NCBI RefSeq assembly: GCF_001439925.1
Contig: NZ_LMBV01000002.1
Span: 354,449 to 418,448, forward strand
Direction of reading: 5' to 3'
DNA length: 64,000 bases
Source: Peribacillus muralis
GTDB lineage: Bacteria > Bacillota > Bacilli > Bacillales > DSM-1321
Positions 1 through 8,848 of this stretch are shown piece after piece. Position numbers and translations under genes: made by a program. The notes beneath the pieces were generated by a model. That model saw only the letters and a program-made list of their open reading frames with translations. It ran no database searches and was not told the DNA's origin. The first letter of the stretch is position 1. Every line of letters starts with the position of its first letter.

Positions 1-921
1 GATGGTGGAAAAAGCGAGAATCGCTTTTAAGTCGGTCTGCTTGATTGCCGAGTATGAGCCCCAGAACAGAGTGATCAATCCGGTAATCGAAACGAGCCAG
101 AGCCATAACCCCGATTCGGCAAAAACAGGGCTTAATCGGGCGACTAAATATAGTCCTGCCTTGACCATCGTTGCCGAATGAAGATAGGCACTGACGGGTG
201 TCGGAGCCTCCATTGCATCAGGAAGCCAAATATGGAATGGGAATTGAGCCGATTTAGTGAATGCTCCAAGCAGGACGAGCAATAGTGCAGGAGTGAAGAG
301 CGAATGATCGATAAGCTGTCCACTTTGTGATATCAATTCACGGATGCTGAAGGTGTTGCCCATGATGGACAGCAGAATGATCCCTCCAAGCAGGCTTAGT
401 CCCCCGAACACCGTAATCAGCAAGGATTTCTGGGCCCCGTAACGTGAACGCTCCCTTTCATTCCAATATCCAATCAATAAAAAGGAGGAGAGACTGGTGA
501 ATTCCCAAAAGGAATAAAGAACAATCAGATTATCCGAAAGGACGACGCCAAGCATCGAACCCATGAAGAGCAAAAGGAAGACGTAAAACTGATTCAGCTT
601 TTCCTTCTCCTTTGATAGGTAGAAAACGGAATAGAGAACGACGAGTGAACCTATGCCGGTAATGAGCAAGGCGAACAGAAGCCCTAGTCCGTCCACATAA
701 AAATCTACAGTGATATCGAGAGAAGGAATCCATGCAGCCCTTTCCGTGATGACATCTCCCTGCTTGGTCAACGGGATGAACCTCGAAAAATAGGTAAAAA
801 GGAGAACGGGTAATATGAGTACAAACCATCCTGTATGGATTTGTCGAAATAGCTTATATAAGATTGGCACAAAAAGAGCTAATAAAAACGGTGCGAACAC
901 CGCCAGATGAAGCAAAGACAT
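1..921 (-). CDS. mrpA: Na+/H+ antiporter subunit A (MrpA), N-terminal part
   Basis: This gene runs off the left edge; 307 N-terminal codons are visible. The translation starts MSLLHLAVFAPFLLAL and continues as closely packed hydrophobic helices, with conserved stretches such as VLYSFWEFTSLSSFLLIGYW and FPFHIWLPDAMEAPTPVSAYLHSATMVKAG. These are typical of the NuoL/MrpA proton-translocating family. MrpA is the large membrane subunit of the Mrp (Sha) multisubunit Na+/H+ antiporter, which exports sodium and keeps the cytoplasm neutral at high pH. The ATG at 919-921 follows a GGGGGAG ribosome site. The neighbouring yufK and pbpD match the B. subtilis surroundings of mrp. The remaining subunits would lie to the left, outside the window. 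Confidence 0.9.
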   Translation of the reverse strand, partial: MSLLHLAVFAPFLLALFVPILYKLFRQIHTGWFVLILPVLLFTYFSRFIPLTKQGDVITERAAWIPSLDITVDFYVDGLGLLFALLITGIGSLVVLYSVFYLSKEKEKLNQFYVFLLLFMGSMLGVVLSDNLIVLYSFWEFTSLSSFLLIGYWNERERSRYGAQKSLLITVFGGLSLLGGIILLSIMGNTFSIRELISQSGQLIDHSLFTPALLLVLLGAFTKSAQFPFHIWLPDAMEAPTPVSAYLHSATMVKAGLYLVARLSPVFAESGLWLWLVSITGLITLFWGSYSAIKQTDLKAILAFSTI

Positions 922-1019
922 AAACTCCCCCCTTTTTAACGAAGTCATTCGTCTTATTATGCTTTTATTTACGCAAAACTAGACGCCAAGAAATCTTCGT
1001 TGATGATGCATTTTTTTTA

Positions 1020-1049
1020 TTGAATACTTGTCTTGCTTAAAAGTATAAC
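1020..1049 (+). promoter_or_regulatory. Possible sigma-A promoter before yufK; otherwise an empty 320-bp intergenic stretch
   Basis: In the gap between mrpA and yufK, TTGAAT (1020-1025) and TATAAC (1044-1049) are 18 bp apart and point right. Just downstream, an ATG at 1069 preceded by GGGG opens a 29-codon frame ending at 1158. I cannot show that it is a gene. Nothing else was recognised in this gap. Confidence 0.35.
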
Positions 1050-1240
1050 GCAATTTTTGGGGCGCTGCATGGCTTTAGGAACAGAGATGGCCCATTACTA
1101 TGAAGATTTATATATAGGTAGAAAAGGAGCCTCAAACGCTCACAAAAAATTATTTTAAACGTTTATTAAGAGGGAATTTATTGTGAAATCATGGTTTATC
1201 TTGCATAATATAGGATAAAAGAATCATGGATGGAGAAAAC

Positions 1241-1798
1241 ATGAAAAACACTTATTTACTAAGCTACTTTCCTATCATATCAATCCTATTGTTTAGTCTT
1301 TCCTTTGCCATATATGGGGAGATGCAAATGCTCAAGTTGTTCGGGAATTTGGGGATCTACCAAGGTATGCTGGAGTTTTTTTCTGCAACCGGCATAAAGC
1401 TGGCGCTGCTGATCGTATTGCTTCTCCTGTTTTTTATGGTTTTTGCCGCATTGAAGCTGATCTCTGACACTGTAATGGAGCTATCGTTGTTATTCTTTTC
1501 CAAGGATTCGGAAGGGAAAGCCTTGAACAGTGTAAGAAGGGGCTCGGTCATATATGTCATTGGCGCGGCGTGTTCATTGTTCAGTGTTCAGTTCATCATT
1601 GGGCTTGGAGCGATCTTCATCGCAACGAATGTCGTGGCTTTGATTTATTTCGTCAATAAATTAAGCCCGAGCCTGAACCTATCGAGGTTAATCGGGTTGG
1701 TTTTCTTTCCAGTATTCGTATGGAGCGCCTTGATTTCAATCGTCGCCTATGCTGGATTGAAGCTTTACAACAGCGTTATTGCAAGCCTGCCCATCTAG
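1241..1798 (+). CDS. yufK: YufK-like integral membrane protein (DUF5366 type)
   Basis: The product has about 185 residues and is almost entirely hydrophobic, with five or so membrane segments: YFPIISILLFSLSFAIYG near the N-terminus, LALLIVLLLLFFMVFAAL, VIYVIGAACSLFS, FIIGLGAIFIATNVVALIYF and LVFFPVFVWSALISIVAYAGL. No catalytic motif is visible and its function is unknown. The upstream frame allows a start at 1226, but the ATG at 1241 has a GGAG site at about 5 nt, so I prefer it. The YufK name rests on size, topology and location between mrp and pbpD, as in B. subtilis; no sequence comparison was possible here. Confidence 0.65.
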   Translation: MKNTYLLSYFPIISILLFSLSFAIYGEMQMLKLFGNLGIYQGMLEFFSATGIKLALLIVLLLLFFMVFAALKLISDTVMELSLLFFSKDSEGKALNSVRRGSVIYVIGAACSLFSVQFIIGLGAIFIATNVVALIYFVNKLSPSLNLSRLIGLVFFPVFVWSALISIVAYAGLKLYNSVIASLPI

Positions 1799-1806
1799 CC
1801 ATAAAA

Positions 1807-1839
1807 AAGAAGGTGCCCATGATGGCACCTTCTTTTTTT
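1807..1839. terminator. Intrinsic terminator after yufK
   Basis: An 11-bp perfect stem (AAGAAGGTGCC / GGCACCTTCTT) with a 6-nt loop is followed by a run of T on the + strand. A-tracts on the other side make it plausibly bidirectional for pbpD as well. Confidence 0.9.
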
Positions 1840-2010
1840 GGTGAGAAGAGCGTTGCATTCCACTTTGCATACAACCCTTTAGTCCGTTAAGCATTCTTCC
1901 TCAGGCTTCATATTCACTTGTTTAACCCACCCCCCGGTACAGATGGATTTGGCTCTTAGTCTTCTTGTCGTTAGTCACTCTTGATATCGCAAGGTTTCGT
2001 TAGCTTATTT

Positions 2011-3873
2011 TTATTGCTCGGCAGTTTGGTTGATGTCTTTCCATATCAAAAGATGCGGTGAGCGGGAATAAATGGCCTGTAGGTTGGCTGGTTTGTCCTT
2101 GCCGATCCAGACGCCTGACGTGTAGTTTGCGGTTTGGCCGACAAACCACATGTCTTTTACATCATTGGTCGTCCCGGTTTTGCCACCGATATATTCTATA
2201 GGAAAGTAGGCTTTGCGTCCCGTTCCGGTTAAGGTTACTTCATGGAGAAGCTGCCGCATCTTGCCTACGGTGCTTTTGCTCCATACCTTCTTGGACTTGT
2301 CGTTCCAGCTATAAAGGGTTTTACCTTCTTTGTCGGTGACTTTAATGATCGCCCGCGCAGGTTGGTAGTTTCCATCATGGAAGGAGGTATAGGCATTTGT
2401 CAGTTCAAGGGGACTCATGCCATATTCGAAGCCGCCTATTGCCGAACTAAAATGGTGATCTTTTTTGGTAACCATTTTAAAGTCAAAGGCATCCAGATGC
2501 TCAAAGCTCTTTTTTATGCCCGTTTTTTCAAAAAGCCTTATAGCAGGTGTGTTATAGGACTGAGCAAAGGCAGACTTTAATGAAACCATCCCGTAGCTGT
2601 CACCGCTATAATTCTTAGGGCAATAGCTATTGCTGCAATAACTTGCTCCGCTAACGAGCTGATTGATGTCAGCACCTGTCTCCTCAAGGTAGGGAGCATA
2701 GTCAAGAAGGGGCTTGATGGCCGATCCTGGCTGTCTGTAGCTTTGGTATGCTCGATTGAAAGAATTTATTTTATAATCTTTTCCCCCAATCAAAGAGACA
2801 AGCTCGTGCGTATGATGCTGTATAACCACTATCGCTCCTTCGATACCGTTAACACCGACTTTCGCTTGCAGGGCAGTCTTTGACTGGGTTTGCAGCTTCG
2901 TATCAAGTGCGGTATGAATGGTTACACCGGAATGCATTAGCTTTTCGACTCGTTTATCGAGCTCGGCTTCCGCCTGCTGACGTACAGACTTATCAGAACT
3001 TTGCAAAGTTCTTGTGAGACCTTCGGAGGTTGCCACCAGGTTTTTCAATTCGTGATGAACATACGTCACATAATCGGGATATAGCTCGACCGAGGTGGAC
3101 AAGTTCAATCGAATCGTATGTTTGATAAGCTTATCATACTCCAACTGTTCTAAATTGCCTTCGGCTACCATTTGTTTCAGTAACCTCTCTTGCCGCTTTT
3201 TCGTTTCATCATAATGTTTAAGAGGATTATAGTGTTCCGGATTATTTGGGATCGCTGCCAGGAAGGCAAGTTCCGCCTTGGATAAATCCCCGGTCGGTTT
3301 ACTGAAATAAAGCTGGGAAGCAGCTTCAATTCCGTAAGCTCCATTACTGAAATAAATGGCATTCAAATATAGCTCCATGATTTCCGCTTTGGATTTCTTT
3401 CGCTCTAACTGATAGGCATAAAGAAGTTCACTAAGCTTTCGGTTATACGTCTTATCATGGGTCAGAAATACATTCCTGGCAAGTTGCTGGGTAATCGTGC
3501 TGCCGCCTTGTTCGATTGTATTATGTTGAGAATTGATAAAAAGCGCCCTGCTTATGCCGGACAAGTCTACACCGCCATGTTCATAGAATTTTTGATCTTC
3601 GGAAACGATGAACAAATTTTCCAGGAAAAGAGGGATATCCTCAAGTTTTAGGTAAGTTCTTTTTCCACCATCGGAAAGCTGGCTGATCACTTTTCCATTG
3701 GCAGCCGTCATGTAACTTGTTTGAGCCAATTCGATTGAATCAAGCGGAATCCGCTCATCGAGCACATGATAAGGAGATTGGGCCGATGTCCACTCTTGAT
3801 AAGAAAGAAAAATGAATGAAATCAATACAGGAACTAAGAGGAAAATCGTGATATAACCAAGATACGTGCGCAT
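2011..3873 (-). CDS. pbpD: Class A penicillin-binding protein 4 (PbpD)
   Basis: This is a bifunctional peptidoglycan synthase that polymerises glycan strands and cross-links peptides at the outer face of the membrane. One N-terminal anchor helix (about residues 5-23) is followed by a GT51 glycosyltransferase domain (roughly 60-240) with EDQKFYEHGGVD, GGSTITQQLARN and the ELYLNAIYFSNGAYGIEAAS stretch. A transpeptidase domain (about 330-610) carries SxxK in PGSAIKPL, SxN in AQSYNTPA and KTG in GGKTGTTND. The 620-residue length agrees with B. subtilis PBP4 (about 624), as does the position next to kapD and yufK. All catalytic motifs are intact. A CATACTA sequence upstream resembles a forespore-sigma -10 box, but I found no convincing -35. 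Confidence 0.92.
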   Translation of the reverse strand: MRTYLGYITIFLLVPVLISFIFLSYQEWTSAQSPYHVLDERIPLDSIELAQTSYMTAANGKVISQLSDGGKRTYLKLEDIPLFLENLFIVSEDQKFYEHGGVDLSGISRALFINSQHNTIEQGGSTITQQLARNVFLTHDKTYNRKLSELLYAYQLERKKSKAEIMELYLNAIYFSNGAYGIEAASQLYFSKPTGDLSKAELAFLAAIPNNPEHYNPLKHYDETKKRQERLLKQMVAEGNLEQLEYDKLIKHTIRLNLSTSVELYPDYVTYVHHELKNLVATSEGLTRTLQSSDKSVRQQAEAELDKRVEKLMHSGVTIHTALDTKLQTQSKTALQAKVGVNGIEGAIVVIQHHTHELVSLIGGKDYKINSFNRAYQSYRQPGSAIKPLLDYAPYLEETGADINQLVSGASYCSNSYCPKNYSGDSYGMVSLKSAFAQSYNTPAIRLFEKTGIKKSFEHLDAFDFKMVTKKDHHFSSAIGGFEYGMSPLELTNAYTSFHDGNYQPARAIIKVTDKEGKTLYSWNDKSKKVWSKSTVGKMRQLLHEVTLTGTGRKAYFPIEYIGGKTGTTNDVKDMWFVGQTANYTSGVWIGKDKPANLQAIYSRSPHLLIWKDINQTAEQ

Positions 3874-4147
3874 AGTTCAACTTCCTAACTAATATATTTG
3901 TAGTATGTTTTTGGGACAATATAAGCAATAGGATGGTACTTTCGGTTCATACACCCATCATAATCCAATTCAGGGAGACAATAAAGGTTTTTGGAGGAAT
4001 TTAGGATTGACTTCATATATAGGGGTTGAATGTTGGACAACTCATGAAATAACTTCCTGAATTTTCTGTTATAATAATTTCGTAGAAAAGAAAACCAATT
4101 TATGTTTATACGATAATGTCAGGAAGAAAAAGGGGGGTCTTAAAAAA

Positions 4148-4771
4148 ATGGACGAACAACAGCAATATGTATTCATTGATTTTGAATTTACGATGCCGGA
4201 GGGCAAAGCGAATCCTGTTGGATTTTATCCGGAAATCATTGAGGTCGGTTTAGTATCCGTCATGAACGAAACGATTCAGGAGCAGTTTTCTTCTTTTGTT
4301 AACCCATTGAAATTTCCAGCCTTAACGGGCAGATGCAAGAAATTCTTGAATATAACCCAAGACCAGGTGGACCGGGGGATTTCATTTGAGGAGCTCGTTT
4401 CTTTATTGAAGAAGATAGACGAGCAGCATCCAACGACAATTGTGACTTGGGGGAATATGGACATGAAAGTTCTCCGCCAGAACTGTCAAAAATCAGGGTT
4501 GGAATTTCCTTTCTCAGGAAAACAGACAGATCTATGCTTGGAGTATAAACGTTTCTTCGGCGATCAAAATCAAACCGGACTTTGGAAGGCTGTACAGGCC
4601 TATGGGAAAGAAGGGACAGGCAAGCATCACAGGGCGCTTGATGACGCGATCACCACATACAATATTTTTAAGCTGGTGGAAAAGGATAAGAGCTATATGC
4701 AGAATCATGAACCGACCACGATTGGCGATCGCATTGATTTATCCAAGGTATTGAATCATTTAGCGTTATAA
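4148..4771 (+). CDS. kapD: KapD, DEDD-family 3'-5' exonuclease-like protein (KinA/KinB sporulation pathway)
   Basis: A 207-residue protein of the DnaQ/ERI-1 exonuclease fold. Motif I is FIDFEFT (D-x-E) near residue 10. A WGNMD motif follows near 100. The third motif, HHRALDDAITTY, lies near 160 (H-x4-D). All four acidic residues plus the His are present, so it should be an active Mg2+-dependent exonuclease. In B. subtilis, KapD overexpression blocks the phosphorelay kinase pathway to sporulation; that is known for the homologue, not shown here. The start follows AAAAAGGGGGGTC. Its usual partner kapB lies immediately downstream on the opposite strand; kinB is not in the window. Confidence 0.88.
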   Translation: MDEQQQYVFIDFEFTMPEGKANPVGFYPEIIEVGLVSVMNETIQEQFSSFVNPLKFPALTGRCKKFLNITQDQVDRGISFEELVSLLKKIDEQHPTTIVTWGNMDMKVLRQNCQKSGLEFPFSGKQTDLCLEYKRFFGDQNQTGLWKAVQAYGKEGTGKHHRALDDAITTYNIFKLVEKDKSYMQNHEPTTIGDRIDLSKVLNHLAL

Positions 4772-4804
4772 AAGCCAAATCATATTGTACTGATTTGGCT
4801 TTTA
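4770..4804. terminator. Bidirectional terminator between kapD and kapB
   Basis: A perfect 13-bp inverted repeat (AAAAGCCAAATCA / TGATTTGGCTTTT) with an 8-nt loop lies between the convergent kapD and kapB genes. T-runs are present on both strands. Confidence 0.85.
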
Positions 4805-4811
4805 TCATGCT

Positions 4812-5198
4812 TTATTTAAAATAATCCGCCGCTAGATCTTCAAGCAGCCGTAAGCTTTTGTCATTCCACTCCGTATCGGCTTCGCTTAACGTGTGTTTCA
4901 TTTTTTCAACAGCTTCGCTTAAGGATTCCTTATACTCTGGAATTTCCCCATCAAAGATCCTGACCATATTCTTAGGCACGTTAGTTTGCTCCCGGAATGC
5001 TAGAGCACGCCGTTGATGGAACATGGAAACTTCCGTTTGCTTCGGGTTATGAAGGTCCCCCTGCATGGGATGCTTCATCACAGCCAACACTTTAACAAGA
5101 TATGCAGCAGGCCTGAGATCGGTGACTTCCCCAATGTATTTTCCTGTTTTATATATCGCGGTTACCTTATCGCCGATTTTAAAATCCTGTTCAGACAT
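4812..5198 (-). CDS. kapB: KapB, kinase-associated protein B
   Basis: A 128-residue protein starting MSEQDFKIGDKVTAIYKTGKYIGEV, a small beta-rich start like a KOW/SH3 fold, followed by a helical C-terminal half. B. subtilis KapB (about the same length) is needed for KinB activity in starting sporulation. I saw no lipobox here, so the older lipoprotein label does not fit this sequence. The open frame extends upstream to 5246, but the ATG at 5198 has AAAGGTGG at a good distance and begins the conserved part. The expected neighbour kinB is missing (see findings). Confidence 0.8.
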   Translation of the reverse strand: MSEQDFKIGDKVTAIYKTGKYIGEVTDLRPAAYLVKVLAVMKHPMQGDLHNPKQTEVSMFHQRRALAFREQTNVPKNMVRIFDGEIPEYKESLSEAVEKMKHTLSEADTEWNDKSLRLLEDLAADYFK

Positions 5199-5379
5199 TT
5201 CCCCTACCACCTTTCTTTTAACTTTCTTCATCATACATAAGAACAACGATTTTTCACAGCGAAGTTGCTCAATTTCGCAAAGATGCTTTTTTAATTAAAA
5301 TCGTGTAAAGTGTACAAATGAAGAGCAAAAAAATGGAGTTATCAACCATTTTATTTAAAAAAGAAAGAGGGTATATCCC

Positions 5380-5970
5380 ATGACAAACTTTCCACAATTA
5401 ACAAATGAAGTGTTGGAAAATGAAAAAGCGGTCATCATGCAAACGACGATGGGCGATATTAAAATCAAACTTTTCCCTGAACTGGCTCCAAAGACAGTGG
5501 AAAATTTCTTGACACATGCTGAAAACGGTTACTACGAAGGAATCATCTTCCACCGTGTCATCAAGGATTTCATGCTTCAAGGCGGAGATCCAACAGGAAC
5601 TGGAATGGGCGGAGAAAGCATTTGGGGAGCACCATTCGAGGACGAGTTCTCGATGCAATTATTCAATTTGCGAGGAGCTCTTTCCATGGCAAATGCAGGC
5701 CCGGGAACGAACGGCAGCCAATTCTTCGTCGTACAAGCACAGCATGTGGACAGCAGGATGGGTGAGCAAATGAAACAAGCCGGTTATCCTGAGGAAATCA
5801 TCAACGTTTATATGGAACAAGGCGGCACACCGTGGCTTGACCATAAGCATTCCGTTTTTGGACAAGTCGTCGAAGGCATGGACATCGTTGATACGATTGC
5901 CAACGTAGAGACCGTCGCACAAGACAAGCCAGCTGTGGACGTAGTCATTAAAGGAATCACCATTTTATAA
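5380..5970 (+). CDS. Cyclophilin-type peptidyl-prolyl cis-trans isomerase (long form)
   Basis: A 196-residue cytoplasmic cyclophilin that speeds cis-trans isomerisation of Xaa-Pro bonds. The fold is clear: [22 protein letters not shown], the catalytic Arg in [22 protein letters not shown], and [10 protein letters not shown]. It is about 50 residues longer than the typical 143-146 residue PpiB also found at 62067-62507. The extra sequence is an N-terminal lead of about 15 residues and an insert around residues 123-150 ([25 protein letters not shown]). No signal peptide. RBS AAAGAGGG. Two cyclophilins in one 64-kb window suggests distinct clients. It stands alone with its own terminator. Confidence 0.9.
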   Translation: MTNFPQLTNEVLENEKAVIMQTTMGDIKIKLFPELAPKTVENFLTHAENGYYEGIIFHRVIKDFMLQGGDPTGTGMGGESIWGAPFEDEFSMQLFNLRGALSMANAGPGTNGSQFFVVQAQHVDSRMGEQMKQAGYPEEIINVYMEQGGTPWLDHKHSVFGQVVEGMDIVDTIANVETVAQDKPAVDVVIKGITIL

Positions 5971-5982
5971 ATTAAAATGAAG

Positions 5983-6010
5983 CGAGAGGCCAAGCAGCCT
6001 CTCGTTTTTT
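5983..6010 (+). terminator. Terminator after the long cyclophilin gene
   Basis: An 8-bp stem CGAGAGGC / GCCTCTCG with a 6-nt loop, followed by TTTTTT. Confidence 0.9.
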
Positions 6011-6033
6011 ATGTGCCAGACATGGGTTCAATC

Positions 6034-6112
6034 TAAATTCAACCTGTAGTCGGATAATTCGACCTGAACGCAGATAATTCGACCTAACTCGTAAATAATT
6101 CGTCCTTTGAAT
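6034..6112. repeat. Short intergenic tandem repeat, locus A (about 4 units of about 20 bp)
   Basis: Degenerate units end in ATAATTCGACCT or a close variant, and 8-9 nt of variable sequence separates the cores. The same core (TAAWTCGACC) makes up locus C at 60669-60838, and the general layout resembles the large array at 30595-31480. It lies just past a terminator, so it is not part of a coding sequence. Confidence 0.7.
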
Positions 6113-6315
6113 GTGAATGATTTTACGATAAAGAATCTATAGGAAGATTACAAAACTTAAACTGAGCGACGTATAGCCAATAGTGAGAGGAAGGGAGGCT
6201 ATGGTGCTTCATTCTTACTTGACTTTTTAGCGAATTCGGTTGACTAGTGGATTGTTCTGGAAATTGATATAATGGGAGAAGGCAGTTTATATCTCTATCA
6301 GGGAGGATGTAGCGG

Positions 6316-6540
6316 ATGGACTTTCTCAATCATGCTTTATTAGGGTTGTTTCTTTATTTTCCGGAAGACAAGAGTGAGTATATCCCGGCTGGCATCACTT
6401 GCTTCATCTTTTTGGTTGCCGCCGTTTTTACGATGAGGGCCATTATGAACTATTCAAAAAAAGAAGAGATGAAGACGAAGCAATTCGAGGATGAAGTCAC
6501 GAAGAGGAACCAGCGCTTAAAGGACGATACGCGTACTTGA
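6316..6540 (+). CDS. Small single-pass membrane protein of unknown function
   Basis: A 74-residue protein. Residues 25-42 (PAGITCFIFLVAAVFTMRA) form one membrane helix. The last 30 residues are highly charged (SKKEEMKTKQFEDEVTKRNQRLKDDTRT) and probably helical in the cytoplasm. The ATG follows GGGAGGATG at a good distance, which is the main reason to accept the gene. I do not recognise the family. It stands alone between the long cyclophilin and a GNAT gene. Confidence 0.65.
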   Translation: MDFLNHALLGLFLYFPEDKSEYIPAGITCFIFLVAAVFTMRAIMNYSKKEEMKTKQFEDEVTKRNQRLKDDTRT

Positions 6541-6674
6541 TCGCCAATAAAGCAGGGGATGTGATGTCCTAATAGATGGGCGTCAGTATTCCGAATGAGT
6601 ATTAAAAGTTCCCTTATCAGCATAAGCATTTTATACTAGAAGCAGAGAAAGATATTTTGGGGGCGTAAATTGTA

Positions 6675-7151
6675 ATGCAAATCGTAGCGAAAAGGATGAT
6701 TGCGGCAGATACGGTTAAAAGGTTTTTCATTCACCACTTGGAGACGACCCAAGTCGTTTTGTCAGGGGGCATATTTCATTATGCGGAACTTGAGGGTTTT
6801 GGGGTAATGGACGAGGATGAAGAAATTTTGGGATTGGGAACTTACAAGGTGACCGATCACGTATGTCAAATCATTTCTTTGAATAGTGTACATGAGAATC
6901 AAGGTGTGGGCTCATCGTTGCTTTATGTGATCGAGAATATCGCTAAGGAGAAACATTGCCATACGATTGAGGCGATAACAACGAACGATAATTTACAGGC
7001 TTTGAAGTTTTTTCAAAAGCGTGGGTATGCCTTCTCGGAAATCGTTAGAAATGCAGTGGATGAATCCCGGAAGATCAAACCCGAGATTCCATTTTACAGT
7101 GTTGATGGAATTCCGATCAGAGATGAGATTGTACTAGATAAATATATATAA
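6675..7151 (+). CDS. GNAT-family N-acetyltransferase
   Basis: A 158-residue single-domain GNAT. The acetyl-CoA binding loop is ENQGVGSSLLYVIENIAKE (Q/R-x-x-G-x-G/S form), and a C-terminal ALKFFQKRGYAFSEI gives the usual last strand-helix element. It should transfer an acetyl group from acetyl-CoA to a small amine or protein; the substrate cannot be told. The start follows GGGGGC. It is monocistronic by spacing (42 bp to the next gene). Confidence 0.8.
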   Translation: MQIVAKRMIAADTVKRFFIHHLETTQVVLSGGIFHYAELEGFGVMDEDEEILGLGTYKVTDHVCQIISLNSVHENQGVGSSLLYVIENIAKEKHCHTIEAITTNDNLQALKFFQKRGYAFSEIVRNAVDESRKIKPEIPFYSVDGIPIRDEIVLDKYI

Positions 7152-7193
7152 TATGGTAGAATTTAACTAGTGGTTACTAAAGGAGGAATTTAA

Positions 7194-7808
7194 ATGTTTA
7201 AGAAGATTGCGGCCGATGCTCTTGGTCTTAGTGATATTGGAAGTGTGATCAGTCCTGCCGACTATGACAAGGTCGATGCAGATGACTATATCATGCATGA
7301 AGATGATGAAAAAATTTATTTCCTGATTAAGTCAAAAACGGATGAGTACTGTTTCACGAATCAGGCCTTCATCCATTTGGACGGGACAAGTGCCATTAGT
7401 AAAAAACGCACGCTTACGAGATATAGCTATAGCCAGTATCATATTTCGAACGTGACCCTTGAAACGGCAGGTACCGTGGATTTGGATGCGGAAATTAAAT
7501 TTTCGATCGGTAGCAAAATTTTCTCGATTGATGTCCATAAAAAATTCATTGAAGAATTAAAAGATTTGTTCAAATCACTCGTAAAAATATCGGAAATATG
7601 TCACGAGAATGAGTTTGCCCTCCAATATGCCCAGCAAAGTGTCAACCTTGCTTCTTCCACTTTGAATCAAGTTCGGACTGAAGGAAACCAAATGGCCGCA
7701 GGCTTTAAGGAAATTAACGCTGCAGCTTTTGAATGGTTGATGGACAGCCGGAAAAAATACCATGTAAAAGATTTCGGATATGTTTTTGAAAAATATATCA
7801 ATAACTAA
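7194..7808 (+). CDS. yvbH: YvbH-like bacterial PH-domain protein
   Basis: A 204-residue soluble protein starting MFKKIAADALGLSDIGSVISPADYDKVDADDYIMHED. Residues of about 20-125 match the bacterial pleckstrin-homology type (KIYFLIKSKTDEYCFTNQAFIHLDGTSAISKKRTLTRY), followed by a helical C-terminal extension seen in YvbH of the same length. The function is unknown; PH-like domains mostly mediate oligomerisation or binding. RBS AAAGGAGG. The name is from memory of B. subtilis YvbH. Confidence 0.75.
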   Translation: MFKKIAADALGLSDIGSVISPADYDKVDADDYIMHEDDEKIYFLIKSKTDEYCFTNQAFIHLDGTSAISKKRTLTRYSYSQYHISNVTLETAGTVDLDAEIKFSIGSKIFSIDVHKKFIEELKDLFKSLVKISEICHENEFALQYAQQSVNLASSTLNQVRTEGNQMAAGFKEINAAAFEWLMDSRKKYHVKDFGYVFEKYINN

Positions 7809-7850
7809 AAAGGAGGCGGGACACGATATGATGTGTCCGCCTTCTTTTTT
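7808..7850. terminator. Terminator between yvbH and the Mn-catalase-like gene
   Basis: An imperfect inverted repeat (AAGGAGGCGGGACAC with GTGTCCGCCTTCTT, one bulge) followed by TTTTTT. The convergent gene stop lies inside the T-run, so it probably serves both genes. Confidence 0.8.
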
Positions 7851-8707
7851 TAATTGTTCAAATCACTCAATCCAGGACTATGCTCATTTGGCATATCTGG
7901 CATTTCCGGAACAGGATAGCCATTTGGAGGCTCGGTGACTGTAAGCTGTCCGCCATTACGGCTCGGTGTTTCCCCTTGGAAAATTTCACTGATACGAGTT
8001 TGGTCGAGCCTGAAGTTGAATTGGGCATTATGATAGCCTAAATCCACGTATTTGCGGCATTCAGGGTATTTATTCAAATCATAATTCGGTATAGGAAAGA
8101 TCTTACCCCAACTGACCCCAAGTGTTTCCAATGCCTTGGCAAACGCATTTTGGTGGGCATTGTCGCGCACCATTAAAAAGGCGATTGTTTCACGCAATGA
8201 TTTATTGGAGCTCATTTCATATATCCGAGATTTTTGCAAAACACCCGTCGATTCAAGAACGACATTATTCAACAGGTTCGCCACGATATTACCATGATCG
8301 TAAACATATGAGCCTGTCCAAGGATTACCCCCGGCATCGACGGGCAGGGACGCCTTAGCTCCCATGATGAAATGGTGCGGGTTAGCGCCTCCCTTGATGA
8401 CATCATCCAACGGTGCACCATCCATACCGGAATTTCCGGGCATATTCCCGCCTGCATCATTGAGCAACTGGTTGATCGTTGATTGGACAAGTTCAACATG
8501 GCTCAGTTCCTCCAAGAAAACACCACGGATTAAATCACGATATTGTTTAGCATTGCCGCGGAAGTTGGCGCTTTGGAATGAATATTGCATCATCGTCCGC
8601 ATTTCACCGAATTGCCCGCCGAGCGCTTCCTGAAGGACTTTGGCCGCACTCGGATCTGGCTTATCAGGAACAATCATATTGATTAAATCTTCTTTATAAA
8701 AATACAA
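7850..8707 (-). CDS. Manganese-catalase-family protein (YdbD/YjqC/CotJC type)
   Basis: A 285-residue ferritin-like protein. Two E-x-x-H-type dimanganese helices are visible: the GEMRTMMQYSFQS helix with FLEELSHVELVQ at about residues 35-75, and VLESTGVLQKSRIYEM plus VRDNAHQNAFAKALE at about 150-195. This is consistent with dimanganese catalase, which breaks H2O2 into water and oxygen. The Pro- and Gly-rich C-terminus is typical of the non-haem catalases of spore formers. The start is TTG at 8707, preceded by AGGGGGCC at 8 nt; no better ATG exists upstream. The exact paralogue (YdbD, YjqC or a coat-associated form) cannot be decided. Confidence 0.85.
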   Translation of the reverse strand: MYFYKEDLINMIVPDKPDPSAAKVLQEALGGQFGEMRTMMQYSFQSANFRGNAKQYRDLIRGVFLEELSHVELVQSTINQLLNDAGGNMPGNSGMDGAPLDDVIKGGANPHHFIMGAKASLPVDAGGNPWTGSYVYDHGNIVANLLNNVVLESTGVLQKSRIYEMSSNKSLRETIAFLMVRDNAHQNAFAKALETLGVSWGKIFPIPNYDLNKYPECRKYVDLGYHNAQFNFRLDQTRISEIFQGETPSRNGGQLTVTEPPNGYPVPEMPDMPNEHSPGLSDLNN

Positions 8708-8848
8708 TGAAAGGCCCCCTAGAAATTGATATTTCCTCGTTAGCTTTTGTTAGCTGATTTATTTTATTCTCAAGGAAAAAAATACCTTTATGGAATGGCG
8801 GGAAGAGAGAAATACTAGAAGGAGAACAATTTTGAAAGGATGTTGCAC

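Noticed and set aside
2242..2580. 112-codon plus-strand frame inside pbpD
   Set aside because: It lies entirely in the reverse frame of an intact, motif-complete penicillin-binding protein.
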